A stretch of 64,000 nucleotides of DNA from Polaribacter vadi (GCF_001761365.1 NZ_CP017477.1:890501-954500); one strand, 5' to 3'; numbered from the stretch's first letter, positions 25,090 to 34,645 are shown. Program-made: numbers and translations. The notes: a model not told the origin generated them from the sequence alone.

Positions 25090-27312
25090 ATGGCATATAC
25101 AGCAACCATAGAAGAAGAAAATAAAGAAATTGCAAGTCGATATAAAGATTTACTAAAAATCACCTATGAAGTTTTATCAAAAGAAGATAAAGAACTGATT
25201 AGAAAGGCTTTTGACATTGCTGTAGATGCACATTCTAAACAACGTAGAAAAACAGGCGAACCTTACATTTTTCATCCAATTGCAGTTGCAAAAATTGTAG
25301 CCATGGAAATTGGTTTGGGAGCAGTTTCAATTGCTTCTGCATTATTGCACGATGTTGTAGAAGATACAGAATATACTGTTGAAGATATTGAACATTTATT
25401 TGGAGAAACCATTGCAAGAATTGTAAACGGATTGACCAAAATATCACGTTTAAACAAAGAACAAAACGCCTCCATTCAAGCCGAAAATTTCAGAAAAATG
25501 CTCTTAACATTAAATGATGATGTTAGGGTTATTTTGATAAAAATTGCTGACAGATTGCATAATATGCAAACTATGGATGCAATGCCTTCTGATAAACAAG
25601 TAAAAATTGCTTCTGAAACTTTATATATTTATGCTCCTTTAGCACACAGACTTGGTTTATATAATATAAAAACGGAACTTGAAGATTTAGGCTTAAAATA
25701 TACAGAACCAGAAGTTTACAATAGCATTGTAGCCAAAGTAAAAGCTAGTAAAGAAGAACAACAAAATTATTTAGAACGTTTTACAGAAACTATTAAAAAT
25801 GGTTTAAGCAAAGAGAATTTTAATTATGAGATAAAAGGTAGGTTTAAGTCTATTTTTTCTATCAAAAGAAAAATGCTAAAACAGAATGTAACTTTTGATG
25901 AAGTTTTTGATAAATATGCAATTAGAATAATTTTTAGTCCAATTTCTGAAGATGAAAAACACGATGCATGGAAAATATATTCAATTGTAACCGATAATTT
26001 TAGACCAAATCCTGCACGTTTACGAGATTGGATTTCGCAACCAAAATCTACAGGTTATGAAGCATTGCATATTACAGTTGTTGGGCCAGATGCACAATGG
26101 GTAGAAGTGCAAATTAGATCTGAACGAATGAATGAAATTGCAGAAAAAGGTTATGCTGCACATTTTAAATACAAACAAGGTGAGGAAAATGAAAGTGGTT
26201 TAGAAGGCTGGTTAAACAAATTAAAAGAAACTTTAGAAAGTCAGAATATTAATGCTGTAGATTTTGTTGAAGATTTTAAACTGAATTTATATGCGAAAGA
26301 AATTTATGTTTTTACGCCAAAAGGCGAGCTAAAATCACTCCCAAAAGATGCTTCTGCCTTAGATTTTGCATTTTCTGTGCATACAGATGTTGGTTTAAAA
26401 TGTAGAGGCGCAAAAGTAAACGGAAAATTAGTTCCTTTAAGTCATACTTTAAGCAGTGGAGATCAAATTGAGGTGATTACAAGTTCTACTAATAAACCAA
26501 ATTCTAGATGGTTAGATTTTGTGATAACAGCAAGAGCAAAAACTAAAATTAGAGCTGCTCTAAAAGATGAAGAAAAGCAAATTGCTGAGGAAGGAAAAGC
26601 TATTTTAACAAGAAAATTACGTCATTTAAAAATTCCTTTTAACGAAAAATCAATTAACGAATTAGTTGTTTATTTTAAATTAAGAACAAGTTTCGATTTA
26701 TTTTACAGATTTGGAAATGGTGCTATAGACAACACACAGTTAAAAGCCTTTGTATCACAAAAAAATAGTAGTATTTTAAACTTCTTTAAAACAAAGTTAA
26801 GAAGAAGTCCATCTGCTAAAGAAAATCAAGAAAATACTGAAGAAGTTACCCATAAATATGATGCTTTAGTTTTTGGTAAGGATGAAGAAAAATTAGATTA
26901 TACATTATCAAAATGCTGTAACCCAATTCCTGGTGATAAAGTTTTTGGATTTTTAACTATAAATGATGGTATAAAAGTTCACAAGAAAAATTGCCCAAAT
27001 GCAATTTCTCTACAATCTAATTATGCTTACAGAGTTATGTTGGCTAAATGGATAGATTCTACAAAGCAAGACTTTAAAGCTATTTTACATATTAATGGTG
27101 TAGATAATAGTGGAATTGTAAATAACGTTACACGAATTATATCTAGCAATATGGGTGTTTTTATTCACAGTATAAATATTTCTGGAGATGAAGGGGTTTT
27201 TGATGGTAAAATATCGTTAAGTGTAAAAAATAGTTCTCAAATACAAAAGCTCATAAAACGTATTCAAAAAGTAGAAGGAGTAAAAACTGTAGAACGTGTT
27301 AATAGAATGTAA
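25090..27312 (+). CDS. Bifunctional (p)ppGpp synthetase/hydrolase
   Basis: 740 residues of the long Rel/SpoT type controlling the stringent response. The HD hydrolase domain (about 40-190) is intact: FHPIAVAK, LLHDVVEDT with His87-Asp88. The synthetase domain (about 240-370) has ARLRDWISQPKSTGYEALH. TGS (about 400-465, VFTPKGELKSLPKDASALDF) and a C-terminal ACT domain (about 665-740, NNVTRIISSNMG) follow, with KCCNPIPGDKV before the ACT domain. Both activities look possible. Monocistronic. Confidence 0.95.
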   Translation: MAYTATIEEENKEIASRYKDLLKITYEVLSKEDKELIRKAFDIAVDAHSKQRRKTGEPYIFHPIAVAKIVAMEIGLGAVSIASALLHDVVEDTEYTVEDIEHLFGETIARIVNGLTKISRLNKEQNASIQAENFRKMLLTLNDDVRVILIKIADRLHNMQTMDAMPSDKQVKIASETLYIYAPLAHRLGLYNIKTELEDLGLKYTEPEVYNSIVAKVKASKEEQQNYLERFTETIKNGLSKENFNYEIKGRFKSIFSIKRKMLKQNVTFDEVFDKYAIRIIFSPISEDEKHDAWKIYSIVTDNFRPNPARLRDWISQPKSTGYEALHITVVGPDAQWVEVQIRSERMNEIAEKGYAAHFKYKQGEENESGLEGWLNKLKETLESQNINAVDFVEDFKLNLYAKEIYVFTPKGELKSLPKDASALDFAFSVHTDVGLKCRGAKVNGKLVPLSHTLSSGDQIEVITSSTNKPNSRWLDFVITARAKTKIRAALKDEEKQIAEEGKAILTRKLRHLKIPFNEKSINELVVYFKLRTSFDLFYRFGNGAIDNTQLKAFVSQKNSSILNFFKTKLRRSPSAKENQENTEEVTHKYDALVFGKDEEKLDYTLSKCCNPIPGDKVFGFLTINDGIKVHKKNCPNAISLQSNYAYRVMLAKWIDSTKQDFKAILHINGVDNSGIVNNVTRIISSNMGVFIHSINISGDEGVFDGKISLSVKNSSQIQKLIKRIQKVEGVKTVERVNRM

Positions 27313-27355
27313 ATATCATTTTATAAAAAAGTAGAAGTTTATTAAGAAATTACAG

Positions 27356-27363
27356 TAAATTTG
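27356..27363 (+). promoter_or_regulatory. -7 promoter box for the Fur-family gene
   Basis: TAAATTTG, a perfect TAnnTTTG match, 21 bases before the ATG at 27385. It overlaps the TTG that opens the longest frame (27361), so that start is rejected. Confidence 0.55.
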
Positions 27364-27384
27364 TGTTTCGTAAAAATTAAAATT

Positions 27385-27834
27385 ATGAGTAATTCTCTTG
27401 AAAACCAAGAACTAGTTAAAAAAGTTTTTACCTCTTATCTGCAAGAGCATAAACACAGAAAAACACCTGAACGTTATGCTATACTCCAAGAAATTTATGA
27501 TGCTGAAGAGCATTTTGATATAGAATCGCTCTATATTAAAATGAAAAATAAAAATTATAGAGTTAGTAGAGCAACTTTATACAATACCATCGATTTATTA
27601 TTAGACTGTAATTTAGTTCGTAAGCATCAATTTGATGGGCAATCTATGGCTCGTTACGAAAAAAGTTACTTCGATAAAAATCACGATCATGTAATTTTTA
27701 CAGATACTGGAGAAGTAAAGGAATTCTGTGATCCAAGGATTCAAATTATAAAAAAAACGATTGAAGATATTTTTGAAATTGATATTCATAATCATTCACT
27801 TTATTTTTACGGAACAACTAAGAAAAAAGAATAA
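27385..27834 (+). CDS. Fur-family transcriptional regulator
   Basis: 149 residues from ATG 27385 ([14 protein letters not shown]). An N-terminal winged helix ([29 protein letters not shown]) is followed by a dimerisation domain containing [17 protein letters not shown] with metal-site histidines and a single Cys after EF. The CxxC structural-zinc motifs of Fur/PerR are absent, so it could sense iron, zinc or peroxide. No target operator was identified. It is followed by purA after 84 bases. Confidence 0.9.
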   Translation: MSNSLENQELVKKVFTSYLQEHKHRKTPERYAILQEIYDAEEHFDIESLYIKMKNKNYRVSRATLYNTIDLLLDCNLVRKHQFDGQSMARYEKSYFDKNHDHVIFTDTGEVKEFCDPRIQIIKKTIEDIFEIDIHNHSLYFYGTTKKKE

Positions 27835-27845
27835 GCAATATTTAG

Positions 27846-27877
27846 TAGGCAGTTTTCAGTATCAGTCTGCAGAAAAA
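27846..27877. repeat. Short CAGT/ACTG-rich repeat
   Basis: GGCAGTTTTCAGTATCAGTCTGCAG lies here in pieces; the same short words recur at 40661-40712, 43017-43122 and 48661-48712. Confidence 0.5.
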
Positions 27878-27918
27878 CAAATAAACGATTATACAAATAA
27901 ACAATTACACAAAACAAA

Positions 27919-29190
27919 ATGGCTGTAGATTTATTACTAGGATTACAATGGGGAGATGAAGGAAAAGGTAAAATTGTAGATGTTTTAACCAACAATTACG
28001 ATATTATTGCACGCTTTCAAGGTGGACCAAATGCAGGACATACTTTAATTTTTGACGGATTTAAACATGTTTTACACACAATTCCTTCAGGTATTTTTCA
28101 CAAAACAGCATTAAATGTTGTTGGAAATGGTGTGGTTATAGACCCAGTAATCTTTAAAAAAGAATTAGAGAATTTAGACAAACACAATATCGATTATACA
28201 TCTAGATTATTAATTTCTAGAAAAGCACATTTAATTTTACCTACACATAGATTATTAGATGCAGCTTCTGAAACATCTAAAGGAAAAGCAAAAATTGGTT
28301 CTACTTTAAAAGGAATTGGTCCAACTTATATGGACAAAACTGGTAGAAATGGAATGCGAGTTGGTGATTTAGAATTAGAAAACTGGAAAGAAAAATACGA
28401 TGCTTTAACAGAAAAGCATTTAAAAATGTTACAATTTTTTGATGTTCAGGTTGAGTATGATTTGAAAGAATTAGAAAATGAATTCAAAAAAGGAATTGAT
28501 AAACTAAAAACATTAAAATTTATTGATAGCGAAGAGTTTTTAAATCAAGCTATTAAAGATAAAAAAACAATTTTAGCAGAAGGCGCACAAGGTTCTTTGT
28601 TAGACATTGATTTTGGAACCTATCCTTTTGTAACCTCATCTAACACAACAGCTGCAGGTGCTTGTACAGGTTTAGGGGTTGCTCCAAACAGAATTGGTGA
28701 TGTTTTTGGAATCTTTAAAGCCTATACAACAAGAGTTGGTTCTGGACCTTTTCCTACAGAATTGTTTGACAAAGATGGAGAAACAATGGCAAGTGTTGGG
28801 CACGAATTTGGTGCAACAACTGGTAGACCAAGAAGATGTGGTTGGTTAGATCTAGTAGCCTTAAAATACGCAGTAGATGTAAATGGTGTTACACAATTAA
28901 TGATGATGAAAGGAGATGTACTTTCTGGTTTCAAAACTTTAAAAATTTGTACTTCTTACAATTATAAAGGGGAGGAAATTACGCATTTACCATATAACAT
29001 AGAACCAGAAAACGTTTCTGTAAACTATACAGAGTTTAAAGGTTGGGAAGAAGATTTAACAAAAATGACTTCTGCAGATCAATTGCCTAAAAACTTAATG
29101 GACTATGTTGCTTTTATTGAAAAAGAAACAGGAGTTCCTGTAAGTATTGTTTCTGTTGGACCAGATAGAAAACAAACAATTAACAGATAA
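27919..29190 (+). CDS. purA: Adenylosuccinate synthetase
   Basis: 423 residues. It converts IMP, aspartate and GTP to adenylosuccinate in AMP synthesis. The N-terminal WGDEGKGKI (residues 11-19) GTP/catalytic loop, GPNAGHT, KGIGPTYMDK, EGAQGSLLDID and the C-terminal TTGRPRRCGW are all intact, and the length is normal. A bidirectional terminator follows. Confidence 0.97.
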   Translation: MAVDLLLGLQWGDEGKGKIVDVLTNNYDIIARFQGGPNAGHTLIFDGFKHVLHTIPSGIFHKTALNVVGNGVVIDPVIFKKELENLDKHNIDYTSRLLISRKAHLILPTHRLLDAASETSKGKAKIGSTLKGIGPTYMDKTGRNGMRVGDLELENWKEKYDALTEKHLKMLQFFDVQVEYDLKELENEFKKGIDKLKTLKFIDSEEFLNQAIKDKKTILAEGAQGSLLDIDFGTYPFVTSSNTTAAGACTGLGVAPNRIGDVFGIFKAYTTRVGSGPFPTELFDKDGETMASVGHEFGATTGRPRRCGWLDLVALKYAVDVNGVTQLMMMKGDVLSGFKTLKICTSYNYKGEEITHLPYNIEPENVSVNYTEFKGWEEDLTKMTSADQLPKNLMDYVAFIEKETGVPVSIVSVGPDRKQTINR

Positions 29191-29210
29191 GTTTATTCAA
29201 TTAATTACAT

Positions 29211-29249
29211 AAAAAAAAGCATCTTTTAAATTCTAAAAGATGCTTTTTT
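29211..29249. terminator. Bidirectional hairpin terminator
   Basis: AAAAGCATCTTTTA (29215-29228) and TAAAAGATGCTTTT (29234-29247) form a 14-bp stem, with A and T runs on either side. It serves purA and the convergent decarboxylase gene. Confidence 0.9.
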
Positions 29250-29267
29250 ACATTGATAAAAGTAGCT

Positions 29268-30701
29268 TTACTTCCACTCTTCTAAAATTTCTGTTGCAAA
29301 ATTACTACATTCATTTAAGGTATCTTTTATATGCTGAATTGTAGTATTAGGATTTATCAAACACATTCTAATAACCACTTGATTTTGTAAAATAGTTGTT
29401 ACTAATAATGCTTCTCTAGAATCAATCATTCTAGAAGAAATTTCTTGATTCAATTTGTCTAATTTATCTTCGGGTAATTCTAAATGAATAGGATTATATC
29501 TAAAATTGATGATGGCCAAAGTTGCTTGCGATACAATTTCCCAATTGCTACTTTTTCTTAATAAATCTTCAGTTTCTTCTGCTAAATCAATATTATAAGT
29601 TACCGCTTTTTTAAACGCATTTAAACCATAAGTTTTTATAGACATATAGAATTTTAAAGCTCTAAATCTTCTAGTTAATTGAATTCCATAATCGTAAAAA
29701 TTAATTTCAGATTCATTCCCTTCAATATCTCTTAAATACTCTGGTTTTTCACTGAAAGTACCACTCAACCACGATTTATCTTTTACAATTAAACAGCCAA
29801 TTTCATAAGGCTGAAAAAACCATTTATGAGGATCTACAGTTAAAGAATCTGCTCTTTCAATACCTTTTAAAGCAAGATTTCCTTTTTTTGATAACATAGC
29901 TGCAGCACCATAAGCACCATCAATATGAAACCATAAATTTTCTTTTTCACAAATATCTGCTAACGTATCTAAAGGATCTACAGTTCCTGTATTTGTAGTT
30001 CCTGCAGTGGCAATAATGCAAAAGGGTTCATTGCCTTTTAATCGATCTCTAGCAATTTCATTTTTTAGTTTGTTAATGCTAATTCTAAACTCGATATCTG
30101 TAGGAATAATTCTAATTTGTTCTTTTTTAAAGCCTAAAACTCGAATTGCTTTTATGTTTGATGAATGTGCTTGATCTGACAAATAAATTATTGATTTCGA
30201 AAAATCTTCACCACATTTTACTCTTCTTGCAGTAGTTAATGCAGTTAAGTTAGCCATAGATCCACCACTTGTAAAAATACCTCCACCATTTTCAACAGGA
30301 AAATTAAAAATTTTCAAAATCCAGTTTAAGGTTACAATTTCTAACTCAGCAGCTGCAGGAGCAATATTCCATCCACCAGAAAAAATATTAAAACCTGTTG
30401 CCAAAGAATCTGACATAGCACTAATAAAATTACTTGGTCCAGGTACAAATGAAAACGATTTTGGGTGCGAAATAATAATACTATTTGGCATTACATTTTT
30501 CATTACAAAATCTAATACGTCATCTGCACTTGTAGCTTCATCAGGTGCTTCACTTAAAAAAATGGTGTCCATTTCTTTACGAGAAGCCTTTTTTACAGGC
30601 TTTTTATGTTCAACTTCAGTAAAGTGATTAACTATCTGATCTACAATTTTATATCCATAAGAAGTCATTTCTTCTTTGGTCATTTCAAAAGGTGAGTTCA
30701 T
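29268..30701 (-). CDS. PLP-dependent group II decarboxylase
   Basis: 477 residues of the aromatic-L-amino-acid/glutamate decarboxylase fold. The PLP lysine is in DPHKWFFQP, the cofactor Asp in HIDGAYGAA, the catalytic His in LSDQAHSS, and the family's GGSMANLTALT is present. It is close in length and order to aromatic amino acid decarboxylases; the amino acid used cannot be read directly. TAATTTTG (30720-30727, minus) is a good -7 box 18 bases before the ATG. It is unrelated to the neighbouring nitrite operon. Confidence 0.92.
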   Translation of the reverse strand: MNSPFEMTKEEMTSYGYKIVDQIVNHFTEVEHKKPVKKASRKEMDTIFLSEAPDEATSADDVLDFVMKNVMPNSIIISHPKSFSFVPGPSNFISAMSDSLATGFNIFSGGWNIAPAAAELEIVTLNWILKIFNFPVENGGGIFTSGGSMANLTALTTARRVKCGEDFSKSIIYLSDQAHSSNIKAIRVLGFKKEQIRIIPTDIEFRISINKLKNEIARDRLKGNEPFCIIATAGTTNTGTVDPLDTLADICEKENLWFHIDGAYGAAAMLSKKGNLALKGIERADSLTVDPHKWFFQPYEIGCLIVKDKSWLSGTFSEKPEYLRDIEGNESEINFYDYGIQLTRRFRALKFYMSIKTYGLNAFKKAVTYNIDLAEETEDLLRKSSNWEIVSQATLAIINFRYNPIHLELPEDKLDKLNQEISSRMIDSREALLVTTILQNQVVIRMCLINPNTTIQHIKDTLNECSNFATEILEEWK

Positions 30702-30719
30702 TTGTTTTGTTTAAGCTTT

Positions 30720-30727
30720 CAAAATTA
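30720..30727 (-). promoter_or_regulatory. -7 promoter box for the decarboxylase gene
   Basis: Minus-strand TAATTTTG, a TAnnTTTG match, 18 bases before the ATG at 30701. Confidence 0.45.
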
Positions 30728-30821
30728 TAACATCTATAAAAACTAAAAGCGAAATAACTGATTAATTTTTCAGTTATTTCGCCATTTACGATAATGTGTG
30801 AAAAAAATCTAAGAAGTTAAA

Positions 30822-31163
30822 TTAACCTTCAATTACTTTTTCAACTCTACTCATTTCATCATTTTTTGTTAGTGTTAATTTAACAATGCTATTTTCTAAT
30901 GCATTTAAATCATGAGGAACATTACTATTCAAAGAAATTAAACTTCCTTTTTTTAGATTTAAAATTTCATTATTAACTCCAAAATCAATAGTTCCATCTA
31001 CAATTTCTACAACAATAGGAAACGATGTTTTATGTTTTTTCATTTCAGTTCCACTATGCATCGCTATTCTAATTTCTTTTGTAAAAGGAGTTTCAAATAG
31101 TACGTTTATCAATGGTCTTTTTTCATTGAATTCTAAATCGGTATATAAGTTTGCTGTTTTCAT
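30822..31163 (-). CDS. Small cupin-domain protein
   Basis: 113 residues forming a single cupin barrel: IRIAMHSGTEMKKHKTSFP, VEIVDGTIDFGV and LKKGSLISLNSNVPHDLNA, with two or three histidines that could hold metal. Its start is 34 bases after the truncated globin stop, making it the probable last gene of the nitrite-reductase operon. Small cupins in nitrite and NO clusters are often unassigned regulatory or metal-binding proteins; the role here is unknown. Confidence 0.75.
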   Translation of the reverse strand: MKTANLYTDLEFNEKRPLINVLFETPFTKEIRIAMHSGTEMKKHKTSFPIVVEIVDGTIDFGVNNEILNLKKGSLISLNSNVPHDLNALENSIVKLTLTKNDEMSRVEKVIEG

Positions 31164-31197
31164 AATGCTTAATTTAATAATTGTTTAAAATGCATTT

Positions 31198-31581
31198 TTA
31201 ACGATGATTCCACATTGCCATAAATTGCCCATGTGCCATTCTTCTTGAAGCTTCTTTGGCTTTTAACGCTAAAGTTCCTTCAAAATTTTCGTCTAATGTT
31301 TCAAACCAAAGTTGCAGCCATTGCCCAAAATGAGTTTGACTTGTAGTATGGTTTAAGTTACGATCTACTGCAATATGTTTTTGAGTAGGGTTTCCTTTAA
31401 ATTTTGCAACACCAAACAGATTCGTTTCCCAAAAGTCAGTTAATTTTAAAAGATGTTCTGGCCATTTTTCATCAGGAATATGACTATTAAAAATAGGTCC
31501 TAATAAAGAATCTTTTCTAATTTTGCCATAAAACTCATGCACAAGAAATGAAACATCTTTTCTAGTTTCAATAGTTTTCAT
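31198..31581 (-). CDS. Group III truncated hemoglobin
   Basis: 127 residues of the short globin fold. The opening FLVHEFYGKIRKDSLLGPIF, the WPEHLLKLTDFWETNLFG block and the proximal-His region NLNHTTSQTHFGQWLQLWFETLDENF match group III (ctb/trHbP) proteins, and the C-terminus ends in RRMAHGQFMAMW. These bind O2 or NO and are frequently linked to NO stress. It starts 7 bases after the SCO gene in the nirK operon. Confidence 0.92.
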   Translation of the reverse strand: MKTIETRKDVSFLVHEFYGKIRKDSLLGPIFNSHIPDEKWPEHLLKLTDFWETNLFGVAKFKGNPTQKHIAVDRNLNHTTSQTHFGQWLQLWFETLDENFEGTLALKAKEASRRMAHGQFMAMWNHR

Positions 31582-31588
31582 AAAATTA

Positions 31589-32299
31589 TTATTGGTTTAC
31601 TGTTTCTATAATTTTTGCAATTGTTTCTTTATTATCAACTCCTAAACCTTCTTGTTGATGAACCAATTCTCCACCAGGATTAAAAACACTTATAATGTTT
31701 GAATGTGAAAAATCTAAGGGTGAAATCTGCTTATATTTTACAGCTAAAACATTGGCAAATTCTCTAACATTGCTTTCTGTTCCTTGTAAAAACGTCCATT
31801 GTTCTCCATCTATATAATTGTCAACAGCAAATTGTTTTAGTTTTTCTGGTGTATCATTTTCTGGATCGATGCTAATAAAAACAAACTGAACATCGTCTTT
31901 ATATTCTGCTGGAATTTTTTGCTCAATATTTCTCATATCACCAGTTAATCTTGGACAAGCAGCTTTACAAGTAGTATAAACCATGACCATAACTAAAGTT
32001 TTACCTTTTAGTTCTTTTAAGGTGATGGTTTTACCTTCTTCTGTATTCCAACTTGAAGTTAAATTAAAAATAGATTCTTCAGAAATCTCAGTACTTAAAA
32101 CTTTTTTTGATGCTTTTGAAAGGAGTCTTAAATCCATTTCACAAACAGGACAAGTACCTTTTTCTGAATAGACTTTTTCACCTTCACATTTCATTGGACA
32201 TTGATATTCAATTTTAGCTGTCTCGTCTTTACTTTTTTTATCACAAGAAACTAACAATGTGAGTGTTGTAAATAATAGAATGAATTTTATTGATTTCAT
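31589..32299 (-). CDS. SCO-family copper chaperone with N-terminal metal-binding domain
   Basis: 236 residues; the lipoprotein signal ends LLVSC with Cys19. Residues 32-60 form a small heavy-metal-binding (YHS-like) module with CPMKC and GTCPVCEMDL. An SCO1/SenC thioredoxin fold follows, with CKAAC (Cys111, Cys115) and the copper-binding His199 in DFSHSN. SCO proteins load copper or reduce cysteines for copper enzymes; here the client is probably the neighbouring copper nitrite reductase. It is separated from its operon neighbours by 7 and 10 bases. Confidence 0.9.
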   Translation of the reverse strand: MKSIKFILLFTTLTLLVSCDKKSKDETAKIEYQCPMKCEGEKVYSEKGTCPVCEMDLRLLSKASKKVLSTEISEESIFNLTSSWNTEEGKTITLKELKGKTLVMVMVYTTCKAACPRLTGDMRNIEQKIPAEYKDDVQFVFISIDPENDTPEKLKQFAVDNYIDGEQWTFLQGTESNVREFANVLAVKYKQISPLDFSHSNIISVFNPGGELVHQQEGLGVDNKETIAKIIETVNQ

Positions 32300-32309
32300 A
32301 ATTGTTTCT

Positions 32310-33074
32310 TTAATTATCTTTTACACATCTAAAACCTAGGTTTTTCATGGTATATTTTGCTTTTAAACTCCCTCTAATTGCATAACGCATAAACGCTGCA
32401 TAATTCATTAAATCTGTTGCATTTATAGCTGCACTTCCACAGAATAAATTACTATCCTTATCTACATCTTTTCTAGATTCTCCTGTAATTAAAACAGAAT
32501 TAAAATCGGAGGTCCATTCCCAAACTAATCCATGTAAATCGTACACTTGCCAATAATTTTTAAACGTTGAACCAATTGTTTGATTAAATGTTTTTGGTTT
32601 TTCGTACCAACTTAATATAAATTGGTTGTAGTTTTTTAAGGATCTAGCATCTGGCATCGTTTTATTTGCCATTGCAACATACTCCCATTCATCTACAGTT
32701 GGCAATCTTTTTCCTTGATTTTCACAATAACTTTTGGCTGCAAACCAAGATATATTTGTGATGGGTGAATTCAATTTTTGATTTGCATTTAAAAGTGTAT
32801 CATTTTGCCAATCTCTTAAATAACTTTCATCAACAAATAATTTTATGGCTTTAGATCTTTGCCAATTTGGTTTTTTTTTCACATAATCCACATACTCTTT
32901 ATTGGTTACAGGATATACATCTATCCAGAAATCATCAATAGTAACCATCAAAGAATCTCTACCATATAAAGGAATATATTCTCCTCCTTTAATTTTTACA
33001 ATTTTAGACTGACAATTTAAATTTATTGAATTTAGAAATATCAAAAAAATTGCCAGTCTTAAAATAATTTTCAT
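32310..33074 (-). CDS. Formylglycine-generating-enzyme-like protein (NirV-like)
   Basis: 254 residues with a signal peptide (LRLAIFLIFLNSINLNCQ). The body is the FGE-sulfatase fold: KGGEYIPLYG, DVYPVTNKEYVDYV, ISWFAAKSYCENQGKRLPTVDEWEYVA, DLHGLVWEWTSDF and the terminal LGFRCVKDN. Proteins of this family sit beside copper nitrite reductases in several bacteria and are called NirV; their role is not settled, and the sulfatase-type catalytic cysteines are not evident here. Eleven bases after nirK. Confidence 0.88.
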   Translation of the reverse strand: MKIILRLAIFLIFLNSINLNCQSKIVKIKGGEYIPLYGRDSLMVTIDDFWIDVYPVTNKEYVDYVKKKPNWQRSKAIKLFVDESYLRDWQNDTLLNANQKLNSPITNISWFAAKSYCENQGKRLPTVDEWEYVAMANKTMPDARSLKNYNQFILSWYEKPKTFNQTIGSTFKNYWQVYDLHGLVWEWTSDFNSVLITGESRKDVDKDSNLFCGSAAINATDLMNYAAFMRYAIRGSLKAKYTMKNLGFRCVKDN

Positions 33075-33085
33075 TGTAATTTGTT

Positions 33086-34543
33086 TTATTTATTTTTAAC
33101 TTCTTGCACCATTTTTATACTAACATTCGTTTTATTATTTCCCCAAGAATTGTACACATAAGTCATAACATCTGCAACCTCTTCCTCTGTTAAAGTTTGT
33201 CTCGTCATTACACTGTTATACTTCTTACCATTTACAGTGATTTCTCCTGTTTTTCCATTTAAAACGATACCAATTGCTCTATTTACATCAGCATTTAAAT
33301 AATCTGATTTCGCTAAAGGAGGAAATGCATTTGGTATTCCTTGACCTTCTGCTTGATGACATGCAAAACAAGTATTCATATAAACTTGTTTTCCATCTTT
33401 CAATTTCTTTAACAATGATTTTTCTTTAACAACAGCCACTACTTTTTCCTTAGTCTCTTTTGTTTCAGGCATTGTTTGAATTGTTCCTCCTTCTGGATGA
33501 TAAATTCCTTCTTGTTTTACACCTGAATATAAACTCTTTTTTTCTTCTCCTGTAACTTTTAACATTCCTAAAGCACCTTTATTAAAAGCTCTAAAAATTG
33601 CATGGTCCACTAAAATAAAGGTACCAGGAACCTCTACTTTAAAATCTACAATTGCAGCACCTCCAGCAGGTATTGATGTAGTTTGCACATTTTTATTGAT
33701 TAAATCTCCACCTTCTACATGTACATTATCAAAAATTTCTCCAATAACGTGAAAAGACGATGTTAAGTTTGGCCCACCATTACCAACAAATAAACGAACA
33801 GTTTCACCCACATTTGCAGTAATTGCATTATCTCCTGTTAAGGCATTTACAGCACCATTAAAAACTACATAATCTGCATCTTCTTTAATCGCTTTTGTCA
33901 TATCAAAAGGCTGTAATCCTCTTTCGCCAGTTGCTCCTTTTGTATAAAAATCTCCTTGCATAATATAATATTCTTTATCTACAGGTGGCAAACCTCCTTC
34001 TGGTTCTACTAAAATTAAACCATACATTCCGTTTGCAATATGCATTCCTACAGGTGCAGTTGCACAATGATAAACATATAAACCAGGATTTAAAGTTTTA
34101 AAAGAGAATGTTTTTTCATGACCTGGAGCAACAAAAGATGATTCTGCTCCACCTCCAGGACCTGTAACTGCATGTAAATCTATGTTATGAGGTAATTTAT
34201 TATCTGGATGATTAGATAAGGTAAACTCAACCAAATCTCCTACTCTAGTTCTTATAAAACTTCCAGGTACAGAACCTCCAAAAGTCCAATATAAATATTG
34301 CACACCATCAGTCATGGTTCCTTCTTTTTCAATAATTTCCATATTAACAAGCAACTTTTTAGCAGATCTGTTACCAACTGGTGCTGGCACAAAAGGGGGT
34401 GATGTTAATTCTGCATCCATAGTTCCTTTAACATAGATATTTGCAGTATCTACAATTGCTATTTCTTGTTTTGATTCATTTTTACAGCTTGTTACTAACA
34501 AACTTACAATGAATAACAAACAGACTAATTTTAAAAATTTCAT
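33086..34543 (-). CDS. nirK: Copper nitrite reductase fused to cytochrome c
   Basis: 485 residues. It reduces nitrite to NO, and lies outside the inner membrane via a lipoprotein signal (LLVTSC). Two cupredoxin domains of the AniA-like class carry a type 1 copper site (His119, Cys160, His168, Met173, in YHCATAPVGMHIANGM), a type 2 site (His124, His159, His314 in VDHAIF) and the active-site pair Asp122 and His265. A Lys/Glu-rich linker leads to a cytochrome c domain with CFACH at 392-396 and a possible axial Met446, which should pass electrons to the copper site. First gene of a five-gene operon with FGE-like, SCO, globin and cupin genes. Confidence 0.96.
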   Translation of the reverse strand: MKFLKLVCLLFIVSLLVTSCKNESKQEIAIVDTANIYVKGTMDAELTSPPFVPAPVGNRSAKKLLVNMEIIEKEGTMTDGVQYLYWTFGGSVPGSFIRTRVGDLVEFTLSNHPDNKLPHNIDLHAVTGPGGGAESSFVAPGHEKTFSFKTLNPGLYVYHCATAPVGMHIANGMYGLILVEPEGGLPPVDKEYYIMQGDFYTKGATGERGLQPFDMTKAIKEDADYVVFNGAVNALTGDNAITANVGETVRLFVGNGGPNLTSSFHVIGEIFDNVHVEGGDLINKNVQTTSIPAGGAAIVDFKVEVPGTFILVDHAIFRAFNKGALGMLKVTGEEKKSLYSGVKQEGIYHPEGGTIQTMPETKETKEKVVAVVKEKSLLKKLKDGKQVYMNTCFACHQAEGQGIPNAFPPLAKSDYLNADVNRAIGIVLNGKTGEITVNGKKYNSVMTRQTLTEEEVADVMTYVYNSWGNNKTNVSIKMVQEVKNK

Positions 34544-34587
34544 AGTGTATCGTTTTAAATGTATTACTTCAGTTAAAAAAGACCTTT

Positions 34588-34600
34588 TTATCTTTTTATG
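34588..34600. promoter_or_regulatory. Half-site resembling the Rrf2-region palindrome
   Basis: TTATCTTTTTATG matches one arm of the 30-bp palindrome at 34646-34675 over 12 of 13 bases. It lies just downstream of the nirK -7 box, a position where a bound regulator would block transcription. Confidence 0.5.
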
Positions 34601-34603
34601 TTA

Positions 34604-34611
34604 CAAAAATA
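34604..34611 (-). promoter_or_regulatory. -7 promoter box for the nirK operon
   Basis: Minus-strand TATTTTTG matches TAnnTTTG, about 60 bases before the nirK ATG. The 30-bp palindrome lies 34 or more bases upstream, and a half-site directly downstream. Confidence 0.5.
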
Positions 34612-34645
34612 CAATCTCATTACTTTTAAAAACATGATAAATATC

